From positions 55,360,785-55,424,784 of the forward strand of contig ML677326.1 in NCBI GenBank assembly GCA_007922305.1: 64,000 nucleotides of DNA, written 5' to 3'. The DNA comes from Dermatemys mawii (Eukaryota > Chordata > Testudines > Dermatemydidae). The translations under genes were made by a program, and so were the position numbers. Each line of letters begins with the position of its first letter. Position 1 is the first letter of the stretch. Positions 44,936 to 56,683 of this stretch are shown one piece after another. Under the pieces are notes generated by a model, which saw nothing but the letters and a program-made list of their open reading frames with translations, was not told the origin of the DNA and searched no databases.

Positions 44936-46740
44936 TAATAAAGAATAAGGACAGGAATTTAAGAAGCTGTATGTTTGTAAGTGGAGTCTGTAATATTAGA
45001 GCTCACTGTTCTGGTATCTAGTGTAGGAGAGAGAATCAAAAGAGGCTATTCCCAGAGTTATGATGGGACCTGGGAGATAATCCGTGGCTCTATTAGGCCT
45101 GGAGGAAAAAGAGGAGTCTTAAATCTTTGCAGGCTGACTTAGCTTTCATGTGGACCCTTTATTGGCTGACAGGTATGGGGAGAGTGAGGAAGAGGATTCA
45201 GAATTGGGATTAGGCTGAATGGGGCCAATTCTGAATATTATTTATTTGGCATGGAGGATATTTAACACTATATGGGATCCTAATAAATGCTCAGTATTTT
45301 GGGGGCTGGGGAGAAAGAAGTTAATCCTCTCCCCTTAAAGTTACAAGTTAACTTCTGTTTTAAAATCCATTCCCATGTTTGTGTTTCATTCTCCTGCCTT
45401 TCCTGACCACAGGATCATATTTCATACAAATATTAATGAGGTAAAATGATCATTAATAAAATCTCCATGTGTAAAAAAAATCTTTGAAGATGGGCAACTT
45501 CAAAACTATGACCGTTAGTATCTCTAAGAGACCTAACAAAGCTCTGCAGAAAAGCACTGAACGAAAAAGAGCTTCTAAAATGATGAGAAAGGTGGGCAGT
45601 GAGGGCACCATTTCAGTCAGTTTATAGAAAAAGTCAATTCATAAAAGCTGCAATTTGGTTGACCCTGTGGTTATAACAACAACAACATTTTATACACATT
45701 AAAGGAAACCATTGGCAGTACATTGGCCAGCTACCAGGTTTTACGCCTTCTAGACTTATCAATTGCCTTGTAAAACTGCCCTTTCTGATGGATAATAGCA
45801 TAGAAAAAGTTAAGTGCAGCAAAGGTTGTCTGCAAAACATTTTAGGAATGAACCTGATATAGCAGCTAAGAGATCATAAAAGTAGACTACCCACAATATT
45901 CTCTCTTTTAATTCTTATAAAAGCATGCCAGACTAAGTCACAGCAAAGAAGAAAAATAGTTTCAATTTTCCTTTGCGTTTTTGTCCACATATTCTTTCTT
46001 AGCTGAAATCACATCTCAGAGAATTCAGTGCCCACCTGGCATCGGGCTAACGACAAGCCCACAACAAACAAAACAAAACAAACAAAAACCCCAAAACAAA
46101 AAAAAAAATCTTGCATAAACATTTTTCTAGTGATGATTTACATAACAACTTCCTCAGACTGTTAAAGTATTCAATTTACAGGGGCGAGCTTCAATTATAT
46201 TGTGTTTCTGTCTAGCCTTGTCAGTTGGTCTTGATAAAGTAATGATAAGTGGTAATATCTATTTCCATTTGACAAGTCTGGAAAGTTACTTTGTATGCAA
46301 GCAGAGGGAAGTGGGGAAGGGGAAGATTTTTTTTTATTATTATTTTCACTGTAGCTCTCAGCTGGAAGTAAGCAAGTATTAGTGAGTGAAACCTGACTGA
46401 ACTTCAGAAACTTCTGCCAACATGCTACTAAATTGAAATCCTCATTCAGAGCTTTACGGTCATTTTCTAAATGGATACTGGACTGTAAAACATAAATGCC
46501 CAGTGAGGTCAGCATATTTGTTATTAAAATACTATAAATTCAGACTCATACCCTGACTGGGTTCATACTTCACATGTGCCTAAAGCCTATAGCACAATGG
46601 TGTTCTAGGCACTAATACAGCATAAATATCATATGCAAATTAGTTATATTTTTAATAATCTCACAACTGTTCTATATATTTTTCTCTTCCTTGATTCACA
46701 GAAGTTCCTTAATTACCTTTTATTAATCTGTAATTGGGCA
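44936..46740. other. no gene seen; A/C simple repeat
   Basis: Unassigned. An AAAAC-type simple repeat lies at about 46065-46110. Confidence 0.45.
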
Positions 46741-47428
46741 AGTCACTCACCACCATGGTACCTCCTGCTAGCCATCTTGGGAATTAGCTCTGGTTCGCGG
46801 GTGCGCCTTCATCTAGTGGTGTGTCACCATCATCGCTTCTGCCATCGGGACCCGGGTTGCTCTCAGGACCATGGTGTCCTCTTCTGGACACAGCCTCTGG
46901 CTGTGCCCCACTCAGGTGTGGGGCGGGAGAGGGCAGCAGTCCTCTGTCCAGCCACTTGCCTCAGTGGCAGTTTGCAGTACAGGTTCTAGCCACCTGCATC
47001 AGTGGCAACTGGGGCCAAAGGAAGGGGAGACCGGCAGTGATGTGCTCTGTCACCGCCACTCCCCACCATCTGTTTCCCTGGGCCATTTCCCTACAGCCCT
47101 AACACCTTCTCCGCCCTTCTGTGAGGGCCACAGTCTGGCAGTGGTCAGCTGGGAGCTTACTCATGCTTCCCTGATCCCACCCAGCACTACTCAGACCATG
47201 GTACTGTCTCTTCTTCCTCTTTCAGGGCAGCCAGTCCTTTCTCCTCAAACTCCCGGGAGTGTCCACCTCTGCTTTGCTCCCCTTCTTATATGGGCCATCC
47301 TGTCCCTAATGGGCTCCTCCAATAAACATTCCTCTAATTGGCAGGCACTACAAGTCTTCTGCTTATTGGCTACCTCCCATGCAGCCTCCCCAGGGTTGCT
47401 TTAACCCTATATATACAAGTCAGGGTCA
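46741..47428 (-). repeat. 3' LTR of the minus-strand element
   Basis: Aligns over its length with 48633-49302: shared words include gggaattagctc, ccttcatctagtggtgt, gtcctcttctggacacag, ggtcagctgggagct and gcctcccatgcagcctcc-type text near the right end. Long plus-strand frames across it are antisense artefacts. Confidence 0.75.
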
Positions 47429-48632
47429 GCTACCCCATCACACAATCTCTCCCTTGAGACCAAAACACACAGGGGGGAGGTGGAGGTGTTTTTTTTTCCC
47501 TATCTTCCCTGCTTCCATCACAGCTGGGCCCACAGGGTGTCTCTCTTCTGCCTCAGGCTCTCCACCAAGAGGAGCAGCCTGTCTTTCTCTTCCAGGGTCT
47601 GGATTCCCATCATAGTGTATCCTGCTTCTGTGTGGGTTTCCCTGTCTGTCTGGATCCCCACAGTAGCTTGTCTTACTCCCACATGAGCCCCACTGTTTCT
47701 CTGGGTCCTCTCTACCTCACTCATCCTACCCATCACCTCCCTACCTCCCCCTGCTGGGGTGGAAGATGACTCTCTATCAGGGTCTTGGTCCTCACTGCTG
47801 CCTTGCTCTGAGCAGTCTCTGACTGAGCCTGGCATTCAGGCATCCCCCACTTCTCCTCTAGGGACAATACCTTTTTATATGGTCCTTCTCATGGTACTGG
47901 AAGCACATCCCTTGTCTCCTGTTGGACATGGCCTCTTATCCTCCTCCTCCCTTTGCTTGGCCCCTTACCCTGAGTTAACCTTATCCCTACAATCCAGAGG
48001 GAACTGCCTCCATAAATATAATATTTGCATATTATATTTATGCTGTATTACAGGTCCCTGTTGCCCACAGATCCAACATGCACGGTGCCTCCCTATTCTC
48101 CTCACAAGGGGTCTTTCTTGGGCTCCTTTGCTTTCCTGTTCTCTAGATGAGGCCTCTGTTCCTTGTTCCCGTAGGGGCACTCCCTCTTAAAGTGTCCCTG
48201 CCACAGGCGATACATTCTCCCGGCCTCCCAGCCCTGGGACCTGAATTCCCCTCTTGCTTCCTGCGATTATTACAGACCCCCACCCCCACCCCACAGTGAC
48301 TTAAACAGGTAAAGCTGCTGCTTTTGTAGTTCAGAAAAACAGATCTTTAGATATTCCTCTGCCTCCCATTATCTCTGCTGGGCTGAGAGCACCTTCTCTA
48401 GCAGGATCTGAAGCTGCCCTTGCTGCTTGTTCGCCGCTTTCTGCAGGGGCACTGACTTTGGAGTCCAATTCAGGAAAGCCCCAGAGCCCTCGACAAGGAA
48501 GGCCTCTGACTCCAATTTCTCCACCTTAGTCTCTCAAATGTCTATACCAGGCAACAGTCCCCACCATTCTTTATCATCCCTGTGTATCGGGGTGACCATA
48601 TGTCTGCATTCTCCACCATATGTAATGGAGTG
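47429..48632 (-). pseudogene. gag-like relic with degenerate zinc knuckle
   Basis: On the minus strand, 48176-48222 translates to MYRLWQGHFKREC, a CCHC knuckle in which the first two Cys positions are replaced but G-H-F-K-R-E-C is kept. Downstream on that strand, 47835-47518 is an open stretch ending in EEKDRLLLLVESLRQKR, a short coiled-coil-like segment after a Ser/Asp/Glu-rich region. An upstream Gln/Arg-rich part is broken by stops. The order (helical part, knuckle, acidic tail) suits gag. Non-functional. Confidence 0.5.
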
Positions 48633-49302
48633 TGTCACTCACCACTACAGTGCCTTCTGCTGGCAGTCTTGGGAATTAGCTCAGGTTTGCTGGAGTACCT
48701 TCATCTAGTGGTGTCTCACCGCCATAGCTTCTGCAATCAGGACCTGTGTCACTCCCAGGACTGCTGTGTCCTCTTCTGGACACAGACGTCCAGCTGTGCC
48801 CCACTTAGTTCTCTCTCCCTCTTCCAAGGGGTGGCGGTGGCAGTCCTCTGTCCAGCCATTTGCGTCAGTGGCAGGCTGCAGTCCAGGGTCTAGCCATCTG
48901 CATCAGTAGCAACTGGGTCACCTCCAATCTCTGCCATTGGTTTCACTGGGCCACTTGTCCACAGCCCTAGCACCTTCTCTGCCCTTGTATCAGGGTCTCA
49001 GTCTGGCAGCGGTCAGCTGGGAGCTCACACACTCTCTCCTGGCCCTGCCCAGCACTACTCGGACCATGGTGCTGTCTTGTCTCCCACCTTCAAGGCAGCC
49101 AGTGCTCCCTCCTCAAAGTCCAGCGAGTGATTACCTCTGCTTTGCTCAGCAGCCCCTTCTTATATGTGCCAGTCTGTCCCTGACTGACTCCTCCAAAAAG
49201 TCTTTCCCTAATTGGCTGGCATTACAAGCCTCTTCCTTATTGACTGCCTCCCATGCAGCCTCCTCAGGGTTGCTTTAACCGCTTATATACCAGTGAGGGT
49301 CA
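48633..49302 (-). repeat. 5' LTR of the minus-strand element
   Basis: See the partner LTR. The 5' end on the minus strand is tgaccctcactggtatataa. The sequence just inside (minus strand, from 48632 downward) should hold the primer-binding site, but I could not match it to a tRNA by eye. Confidence 0.7.
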
Positions 49303-49984
49303 GCCCTTTTTTGTTTAAATAACCTTCACAGAATTATTAGAGTAACAACAGACTTGGCTTTGACCTGTGTAACTCATTACAAATGTCTGTGGCCTGTTCC
49401 CTAGCATCTAAGTTATAATGAACAAGGGGTTGTACAACTGGGTCTTTGACCATATATCAGATGCTGTTGCCATACAATCAAAGTTAAAGCAACTAGAACA
49501 CGGAGGAGCTCTAATATCCTGGGACCAAACGCAGTTACAACAACAATGCATTGTTTCAGATTGTTTATTAGATTAAATACTTTGTTGGTATGGATAAAAC
49601 TGAGGGTTCCTCTCTCACCATCTTTGTTTGGCAACAGCAACAAGACTATTACTATTTACAAAATATCTCTGGTCCTTTCCAAGAAGTTGCAGATTGAATG
49701 GAAGTGACTTAAAATGGTTGAAATATCCAGTAAGACATCACCATATCCACTTTGTCTCTCTGTTCCTTAGTATCAGATGAAACTCATAGAAACATTTTAG
49801 ACAACATCTCCGTTTCCAAATCCTTCACTTAGAGTTCTACAAAGTCAGTGTTCTCCATAATATTATTCAGCAGCTTCATAATGCAGTTGGAAAAGCCAGT
49901 AAGAACATTTGGGCGTAAGTGCCAGCTGTGCAAGGATGACATCTGGGCCTACATTTCCTTTACATCAAATTTACTCACCATTAT
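49303..49984. other. no gene seen
   Basis: Unassigned intron between the LTR element and the L2 fragment. Confidence 0.4.
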
Positions 49985-50840
49985 CTCCCCAGCTTTCTCA
50001 GTGCCTAGTCCAATGCAAGACCTGGATGAAGAGCGATTTGCTGAATCTAGGCAAGACTAAGGTAATGTCAATAAGAAAGTGTTTCTAACAATACCTCAAA
50101 ATCAGTTGGCCTTTTCCCTCCAATTACCAGTCAAGCTTCAGTGGTTCTTGAAAACCAAAATAGCTATGGCAGCAAAAAAATTTCTATTTTCAGTGGTGAT
50201 TATCCAAAAATGTGTGCCCTAGCCTATCAGACACAAACCTAATCATAGATATCAATCCAGTTCTGATTTCAGGTTTGATTATTGCAACCTAGGAAATCTA
50301 GAAAAGCCTAAAAAAGTTCCCAGTAGTACAAAACGCAGCATGTTCTTGCTGTCTAACCCCAAAGTCAATGCAAAAACATCATCTTCATGTTTCTCTGCAT
50401 TAGCTCCCTACTGATTATAGCATCCTGTTCAAGTCTGTGTCCCAATATTCAAACCTGTGAGGCTGTCCCTAATTACTTGAAAAAATGCCTCTTCCTCTGC
50501 AAACATGCCATTCTATGCTGGCTATATTCCACTGAAACTTTGACATTGTGAGCCAATAGCAGAAGGCTTGTGAGTACGAGACACAAGTTTTTCAGAGGAG
50601 TGAAACTACGAAACTCACTCATACAAGAGTTAATGACCACCACGGAACTGAGCTCTTTCAGAAATAAATATAAGACTCATTTCCTCAACAGTCTTTATAC
50701 CAACACACTCACCCATTCTCACAATCACGAGCAAGCAAACAAACAACCTATAAACCAATCATCCTATTTCTCTTACCGGCAGGGAAAACAGAAAGCCAGA
50801 TACAGACAGCAATGATTCCTATTTTTAAATACTTGGAAGG
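49985..50840 (+). repeat. L2-type LINE fragment, C-terminal half of ORF2
   Basis: The translation in shifting frames follows the L2/Rex order. WMKSDLLNLGKTKVM at ~50027-50070 is the L2 block with a WxxxNxLxLNxxKTE pattern. LIIATXEI near 50277 is a decayed DYCN block. SVSQYSN near 50433 and LEKMPLPLQTC near 50480 follow. RSETTKLTHTRVNDHHGTEL-like text then leads to the SSFRNKYKTHFLNSL terminus at 50651-50695. Multiple stops; ancient. Confidence 0.65.
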
Positions 50841-52174
50841 AATCTGGTACTACAGAGATGGGGGGCCATATAAGTAGTTAAAAATGTAATTATAATTATT
50901 TCCAATTACATATCAACTGTTACAAAATAAATCCCCATTTGTCTCTATACCAAATGGTGTAACTGTGGTGAGGTGTATCTGGAGTAGAACTGGGTGAACA
51001 CAGTAAAATTATTTGTCTACTCTTGCAACTAAAACCTAGAAATTTATAATATATTGCTTTAAAGTATATATTTATAAACTTTCAAATGAGGGAGACATCT
51101 GTCTCATCCCCTCCACCAGAATTTTCACAGAAAGCAATACATATTTGTATCTGAATATTCTGGTGACCATTTTGTAAAGCTTTTTTATTAGTTTTCCAAT
51201 AGACTGAAATAATTACAGACTATTTGCAAACAGTAAAAGACCCTCCCCCATTAATAAACATTATGTCATCCAACCAGAAGCACACTATGGAAATTTGTCA
51301 TTAACTTTCAGTAGGGCCAAGATTTTACCCCTTGTGCTTTAGATGACCAGAGAATAAATAAGGAATGTCAGCTATTCAGAGTGACCTGTTTTTGAATTAA
51401 CCATAGGCTACAGTTTGCTCATAGTTAATTATTTCAGTAATAATGTCAATTTTTGAAGGAAAAAAACCTATTTGCAGATAATTTGAAAACAGAAAAGATT
51501 ATCTGTATGGGTTTGTAAAATAAATTATTCACACGTATTTCAACCGGCTCTTAGTATGACTCACCACACCCTACCCTCTCCATACCTAAAAGTGGTCTAG
51601 AATAATTTAATCTCTACTCTCTTGTTGTGGACATTATTGCCTGGATTCACATCAGACTGAATTGCACTTGAGGGGAGAAATAGAGTTGATTTTCTTTCTG
51701 CTTACCTAGAAACTGATGCTCATGCACATCCCAAACAAATTTTATCATTCCAAGAAATACCCATCCATGAAACTATACTTCCAGGGGGCATGACACAGTG
51801 TCAACTTTGTCAGTCAATTGCACAGTGAAGTAATAATCATGAGCTTCTTCCTAGTGCTTGTTGTATTTTGTAGTGCAGTCAGCAATCCTTTCCATGACTA
51901 CTTAAATTTTGCTTGAGGCGTTTAGCTAATCTGGGATCATTATAGGCATCTCTTAATAGCCAATATTTCAATAAAGAGCTGCATTCACCACAGCAGATCT
52001 TGTCTCATTCTCCATCATGAACAACACTGAAACCTCACACAGTGAAAAATTGTTCCCTATTATTTTGAGGATGTTACACAATATTGCTTCAGTCCTTACT
52101 CAAGCAAAACCTCTATTGGGGGCTAAAAGATTATATTTTTTAAATTAGATATTGCAAGTTTAAAAGAACCTGAC
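50841..52174. other. no gene seen; one short old repeat
   Basis: Unassigned, except a fragment of the palindromic sauropsid repeat at about 52085-52125 (cttcagtccttactcaagca). Confidence 0.4.
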
Positions 52175-52743
52175 TAGGGCCTTGTCTACACTACCAGCTG
52201 GATCGACAGACACAGATGAATCTATTGGGGAGTGATTTATCGTGTCTCGTTAGGACACAACAAATCGATCTCCAGAGGCACTCTCGTCAACTCTGGAACT
52301 TCAGCTCACCAAGGGCTTGTCTTCACTACGCACGGTAGCAATTGGTCTTTTGGCGATTTACCGCGTCTCGTCAGAACGCGATAAATCGATCGTCACTGGC
52401 GCCCCTGTTGACTCCGGAACTCCAGCTCACCAAAAGCCGCAAGCTGGAGTCGACGGGGGAGCACGCCGCCGACCGCCGCAGCCGTGAGGATGGCAGATAA
52501 GTCGGCTGCAGATACGCCAACTTCAGCTACATCATTCACATAGCTGAAGTTGTGTATCTGCAGTCGATCCCCCTGCCTAGTGAAGACCAGCCCCAAAAGA
52601 TGCAAGACAGAGTTGACGGGGGAGCCCACTTTTGACTGCTGTTGCCATGAGGATGGCAGGTAAGTCGACCTAAGATGCGTATTCACATAGCTGAAGTTGA
52701 GTATCTTAGGTCGACCCTCCCTGCTAGTGTAGACCAGGCCTAG
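52175..52743. mobile_element. Harbinger-type MITE (outer copy)
   Basis: The body is 52178-52740, with left end ggccttgtctacactaccag and right end read inward ggcctggtctacactagcag, flanked by TAG on both sides (52175-52177, 52741-52743). The 3-bp duplication and ends suit PIF/Harbinger and match the Harbinger element at 59466-61713 (ggtctggtctacactaca). It is split by a relative of itself at 52313-52593. Net outer length is about 280 bp, non-coding. Confidence 0.8.
52310..52596. mobile_element. Harbinger-type MITE (inner copy)
   Basis: The body is 52313-52593 (281 bp), left end gggcttgtcttcactacgca, right end read inward gggctggtcttcactaggca, flanked by CAA on both sides (52310-52312, 52594-52596). 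It shares internal sequence with its host copy (tttaccgcgtctcgtcagaa versus tttatcgtgtctcgttagga; actccagctcaccaaa; gtatctgcag versus gtatcttagg) but keeps more CpG, so it is the younger insertion. Confidence 0.8.
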
Positions 52744-53004
52744 TTTCCTGACAATATCCTTTCCTCTACTCTACCACCTTTTTTTAACAAAAAAGACACC
52801 TTAAATATTCAGGTCATGAATCTGGCCCTACAAAAGCTAGTGACTAAACACCTGAGTGTCTCATGACAGAGGAGAAACAGGTCTCATTTGCAGTGAATTT
52901 CAAAGGAATTGTTTTACTTAAGCTACCAGAACCATACAAAAATCATGTACATTAGTGGCTCTAATTCCCAAGCTACCTAACCAGCCTGTGCTGGCTAATG
53001 TCAC

Positions 53005-53120
53005 TGTGATCAGATAGCAAGAGTGAAAAATTGGGACAATATTTTTTTGCGGGGAGAGGAGAGCAGTAATTGTTGCATACATAAGACAAAGCCACTAATA
53101 TTGAGATGTCTGGTCACCCT
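53005..53120. mobile_element. short MITE (GGTGACCAGA-ended family)
   Basis: The left end gtgatcagatagcaagagtg and the right end read inward agggtgaccagacatctcaa are inverted, and the interior keeps gaaaaattgggacaatattt. I recognise this as a very common turtle element. Length about 115 bp. Confidence 0.6.
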
Positions 53121-53639
53121 AATGTAACTGCACAAACTCTTTTTAAAGCTTGGCTTCAACTCCCTGATTGACCCTAATAGAAGTTTTGCGTGAGAAAGGA
53201 ACAGAATAAAAATGGAGGGGTGGTGGGTAGAGGGAGGAGGCAAGGAACTCTGGTTTTGGCCCATTACTGATTTTTCCAGCTTTGTTTAGCTGTTATACTA
53301 AAAATGGAAATTATAATTGATTTTTTTCTCTTTTGAAGGAGTGGTAGATGCAGTTTTCTTATCCAATTTCTAAAATTTGAACATACAAACATGCACAGAA
53401 AATGCACATGAAAAGAAAATAAACAAGAACTAAATAGCCTAAGAATTTATTCTAAGTTGCTTTTATCTTCATATCAAAATGTAATTGAAAAAGAAATCTA
53501 CTTTAAAAATTCATTATATCCAAGAGTCTCATTAAATATAGTTAAATTTAGCACATGTATATTAGGCAAATTTATTTTCTCTTAAGTATCTTGGAGTTCT
53601 AGCACTAATCTGCCATGAGGTATGTAGACCTAGATTGTC
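53121..53639. other. no gene seen
   Basis: Unassigned. Confidence 0.4.
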
Positions 53640-54035
53640 AGTAAGTCAAGTGAGACTCAAGGAGCACAATCTATTTATCTTAAAGAGAAGATTAAGGGGT
53701 AACTTGATTGCAGTCTACAAGTACCTATATGGGGAACAAATATTGACTAACAGACTCTTCAGTCTAGCAGAGAGAGGTATAACAAAGTCCAATGGCTGGA
53801 AGTTTTAACTAGACAAATTCAGACTGGGAATCAGGCATAAATTTCAATTTGGAATAATTAACCATTGGAATAACTTACTAAAGGTCTTGGTAAATTCTTC
53901 ATCACTGAATTAAATCAAGAATGAATGTTTTCTAAAAGGTATGTTCTAGAAATTATTTGGGGGGAAGTTCTAGGGCCTGTGTTATACAGGTCGTCAGACT
54001 AGATGATCACAATGTTCCCTTCTGGCCTTGAAACG
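53640..54035 (+). repeat. CR1 LINE 3' end
   Basis: Contains caatctatttatcttaaaga, then aggggtaacttgattgcagt, ttcagtctagcagagagagg, and the 3' UTR words agactagatgatcacaatgt and tcccttctggccttgaaacg. Same subfamily as 29056-29455, better preserved. Confidence 0.8.
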
Positions 54036-54819
54036 AATTAATCACAGATTTCTGTGGGAATTTACTCTGAAGGAAACAATTATTTAGCAGCATTTCTAGT
54101 GATTTGAGGTATCAACCTCAAATCATTTTTAAAAATTGAAACTTATGACCAGATTCATCAGTACGCTGTGGCTGCTTTTTGCCACTCTGGTGCAAAGCGA
54201 AGCATCCATAATATACTAGCTAGCTAAACTCTGCTTACTGCCACTGTTTTGCCAGAATAGTTGAAAATTGCTGGCATGTACACGCTCAGGTAGGTCTTCT
54301 CTCTCCTGTGCTCCAAGTTCTCCCTGCTTCTTGCACCTACATACATTTCCCTAGATTCACACGTCCTAGTTTGGCCTTCCATCCTACAGTCCATATTTTT
54401 CTGTACATCATATTCTGCATGTTGAGTAGATTTAGTGCAACACATAGCTTTTGAAAATTTGTTTATGATTAATGGTCCTTTTTGCTGTTATTTTCATAAT
54501 GGAAAGTTTAACTGTCCAACAAAGGTCAGTGCATAAAAACTACATCTTCAGAAGAACTCAAAGAATTGTCCTATTTTAAAATGGCTATGTTCTCAGGGGG
54601 ACTGAGGACACAGGCTTATACACTCTTTCAAAATGACCACCACTTCTCATTTTCAGTTTAAGGTACTCTCTATAAAAGAACATTATTTATTAGTTTCTGC
54701 TGAAAAAGAAACTTTCACTTAGGCATAATAGGTTAAAAATGATCATTAACTCTAAAACACGCTTCCATATGTAGTGTGAAGCTTGAAACATCTGCATTAT
54801 TTTGTTAAGATTCATGTGT
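54036..54819. other. no gene seen
   Basis: Unassigned. Confidence 0.4.
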
Positions 54820-54975
54820 ATATTTGTCAGTGCCAAATGTAAAGTAATAAATTTAGGAACAAAGAATGAGGGTCACAGGATGACAAACTGTATTTTGGAA
54901 AGCAGTGACTCTGAAAGAAATGTAAGGATTATAGTGGATAAGTAAGTGAACATGAACTCTCATAATATTGCATGA
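54820..54975 (+). repeat. CR1-like LINE fragment
   Basis: The text tgccaaatgtaaagtaataa, then ggaacaaagaatgagggtca and agtgactctgaaagaaatgt matches the CR1 stretch that follows FADD (CKVLHLG region, then the DLGV block); compare 27420-27520. Confidence 0.55.
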
Positions 54976-56346
54976 GAGGGATAACAGTCCTCCAAGTGGC
55001 ACACTGCTTAAGGGTATTTTTTCATGACAAAATCCAGACTGACTAGCTAAAAATATCACTAATTCTACTAATGCTACCTAATTATGCGAACTACATATAC
55101 TAAAGGTTTAAGGTTGGTTAACTGAAGGAAAAGCTACAGGGAGCTCCAACTCTGACCATTGGAAGCAATAGGAAACTGAGAAGGAGGCAGCAGTCACTCT
55201 TTTTATGTCCTTAGCTCACCTCATGACGAGACTGGAGGTAGAAGTAGGCAGCCTAGTGGCAAAGGCCTCTGACTTGAGTGCATTGGGAGCACATACATTC
55301 CACTTCATGTGTATATGTGCACAGTCTCTTCAAACAATACAGATCTACTTTTTTTCAGGAGAGTTCAGATTTTCAAGCTTTTATAACGAACACTGAGCTA
55401 TTGTGCTTCAAGCTTATTTTGATTTTTCTTCAAAAAAGAACAAGACCTTGCCAAGTTTGAGCTGAATTGCTATAGCTTTATCTGAGTCATAAGAGACAGA
55501 GAAAGGAAAGAATTTAGAGTAGGAAAATGGGCTTGGGTTTTGACATCTTTGCATACCTCACAAATAGTGGAACAATTTACCTTAATCTTTAAGGAAGGAA
55601 AAAATCATCTCTGGGCTGAGATCAAGGATGGAAATTACCAGGTTGAAAGGAACATTTTGGAGATAATGTGAAAAATCAAAAAACATTTCTCAGCTTTAAT
55701 TGTAGTGTTCATTACCCATTAATGCAATAATAAAGGATCAATTTTTACGTGTACTTCTTGAAGTATCTCTGCCAAAAGCACAGAAGTGAAGACCATTCCA
55801 CCATGGCTGTTACACTGATATAAACTGACCCTTCCCTCACCACTTGCAAATACAATGATAATGAGTCTTTTCAGAATGAGGTGAAAACCATATTGACCCC
55901 CTCCAAAAACACAAAGATGATAGGCCTTTTCAAACTGAGGTGAGAACAAAATTGGATTGGAACTGAAGTTCTAGCCCACGTAGAGAAAAGAAGAGCCAGA
56001 CACTGGAAAGAGCTGTCTGATATTTCAGGGATTAAGATGCCTATACAGTGTGAATATTAGACATTTTTGTAGTATTTTTGCTGAATAGTTTCTAGTTGTC
56101 AGCTAGGCTTTGGAGTAGAGCAATGAGTCTGTGAGTTTACTGTTGGTATTCCTGATAAAAACTCTAGAGAACATATGCCATAGTCTAATGAAATCTTCAG
56201 GAATTTCCACAAGGATGTTGCTTTCATAGCTCTGAAGAGAACCCAGTGCCTCCGTGCACAAAGTGGGTCACTGGCACAGCAGCTACTCTCAAGGAAACGG
56301 GAGTGCACAGTTATAACTATAGAGGTATAATTATATTACTATAAAT
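54976..56346. other. no gene seen
   Basis: Unassigned. Frames at 55719-55949 and 56099-56308 have no domain. A local repeat of ttttca(a/g)a(c/a)tgaggtgagaac-type text occurs at 55869-55945. Confidence 0.4.
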
Positions 56347-56683
56347 AAGACGAGGAAGACTTTGTAGCACCTTAGAGACTAACCAGTTTATTTCATCATA
56401 AGCTTTCGTGGGCTATAGCCCACTTCATTGGATGCATAGCATGGAACAGAAGTAAGATGCATTTATACACACAGAAAGCAAAAAAAAGGTTGTACATTAG
56501 CATACCATTATTTTTGCTTTCTGTGTGTATAAATGCATCTTACTTCTCTTCCATTCTACGTATCCGATGAAGGGGGCTATAGCCCATGAAAGCTTATGCT
56601 GAAATAAACTGGTTAGTCTCTAAGGTGCTACAAAGTCTTCCTCGCCTTATTTACAGATACAGACTAACATGGCTGCTAATCTT
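56347..56683. mobile_element. two inverted Penelope-like ends forming a large palindrome, with hammerhead-like motifs
   Basis: The left arm 56347-56484 and the right arm 56514-56648 are inverted copies with about ten differences over ~135 bp. Both contain gaagactttgtagcacctta and the reverse on the right. Only the right copy keeps the tail tacagactaacatggctgct. Each copy contains, in its sense direction, a GATGAAG stem (gtgggc tata gcccac) GAAA layout and then an AGC-TTAT-GCT hairpin, resembling helix II, the GAAA core and helix III of a hammerhead ribozyme. Departures: the core reads CCGATGA/CCAATGA instead of CTGATGA, and one extra A precedes stem II. The Penelope-like label is inference. 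Confidence 0.5.

Larger units (their letters stand above)
46741..49302 (-). mobile_element. LTR retrotransposon, two LTRs, gag relic only
   Basis: Two direct repeats (46741-47428, 688 bp; 48633-49302, 670 bp) flank about 1.2 kb. On the minus strand each LTR starts TGACCCT(C/G)ACT and ends GGTGAGTGAC(A/T), the standard TG...CA frame (the left copy has a changed last base). A TATATA motif lies ~15 bp into each. The LTRs differ by roughly a fifth of positions, so the insertion is old. The interior retains only gag-like coding on the minus strand. No protease, reverse transcriptase or integrase was recognised. No clear target duplication was found. Whether the family is Ty3/gypsy or retroviral cannot be decided from gag alone. 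Confidence 0.75.

Noticed and set aside
46871..47404. 177-codon plus-strand frame, one of the longest open readings in the window
   Set aside because: It lies wholly within an LTR and antisense to the element. A similar frame in the other LTR (48937-49278) shows the same origin. Ser/Pro/Leu-rich with no domain.
56395..56600. Active hammerhead ribozymes
   Set aside because: The two copies depart from the required core (CC(G/A)ATGA instead of CTGATGA, and an extra A before stem II), so self-cleavage of these copies is not claimed, only descent from a hammerhead-like motif.
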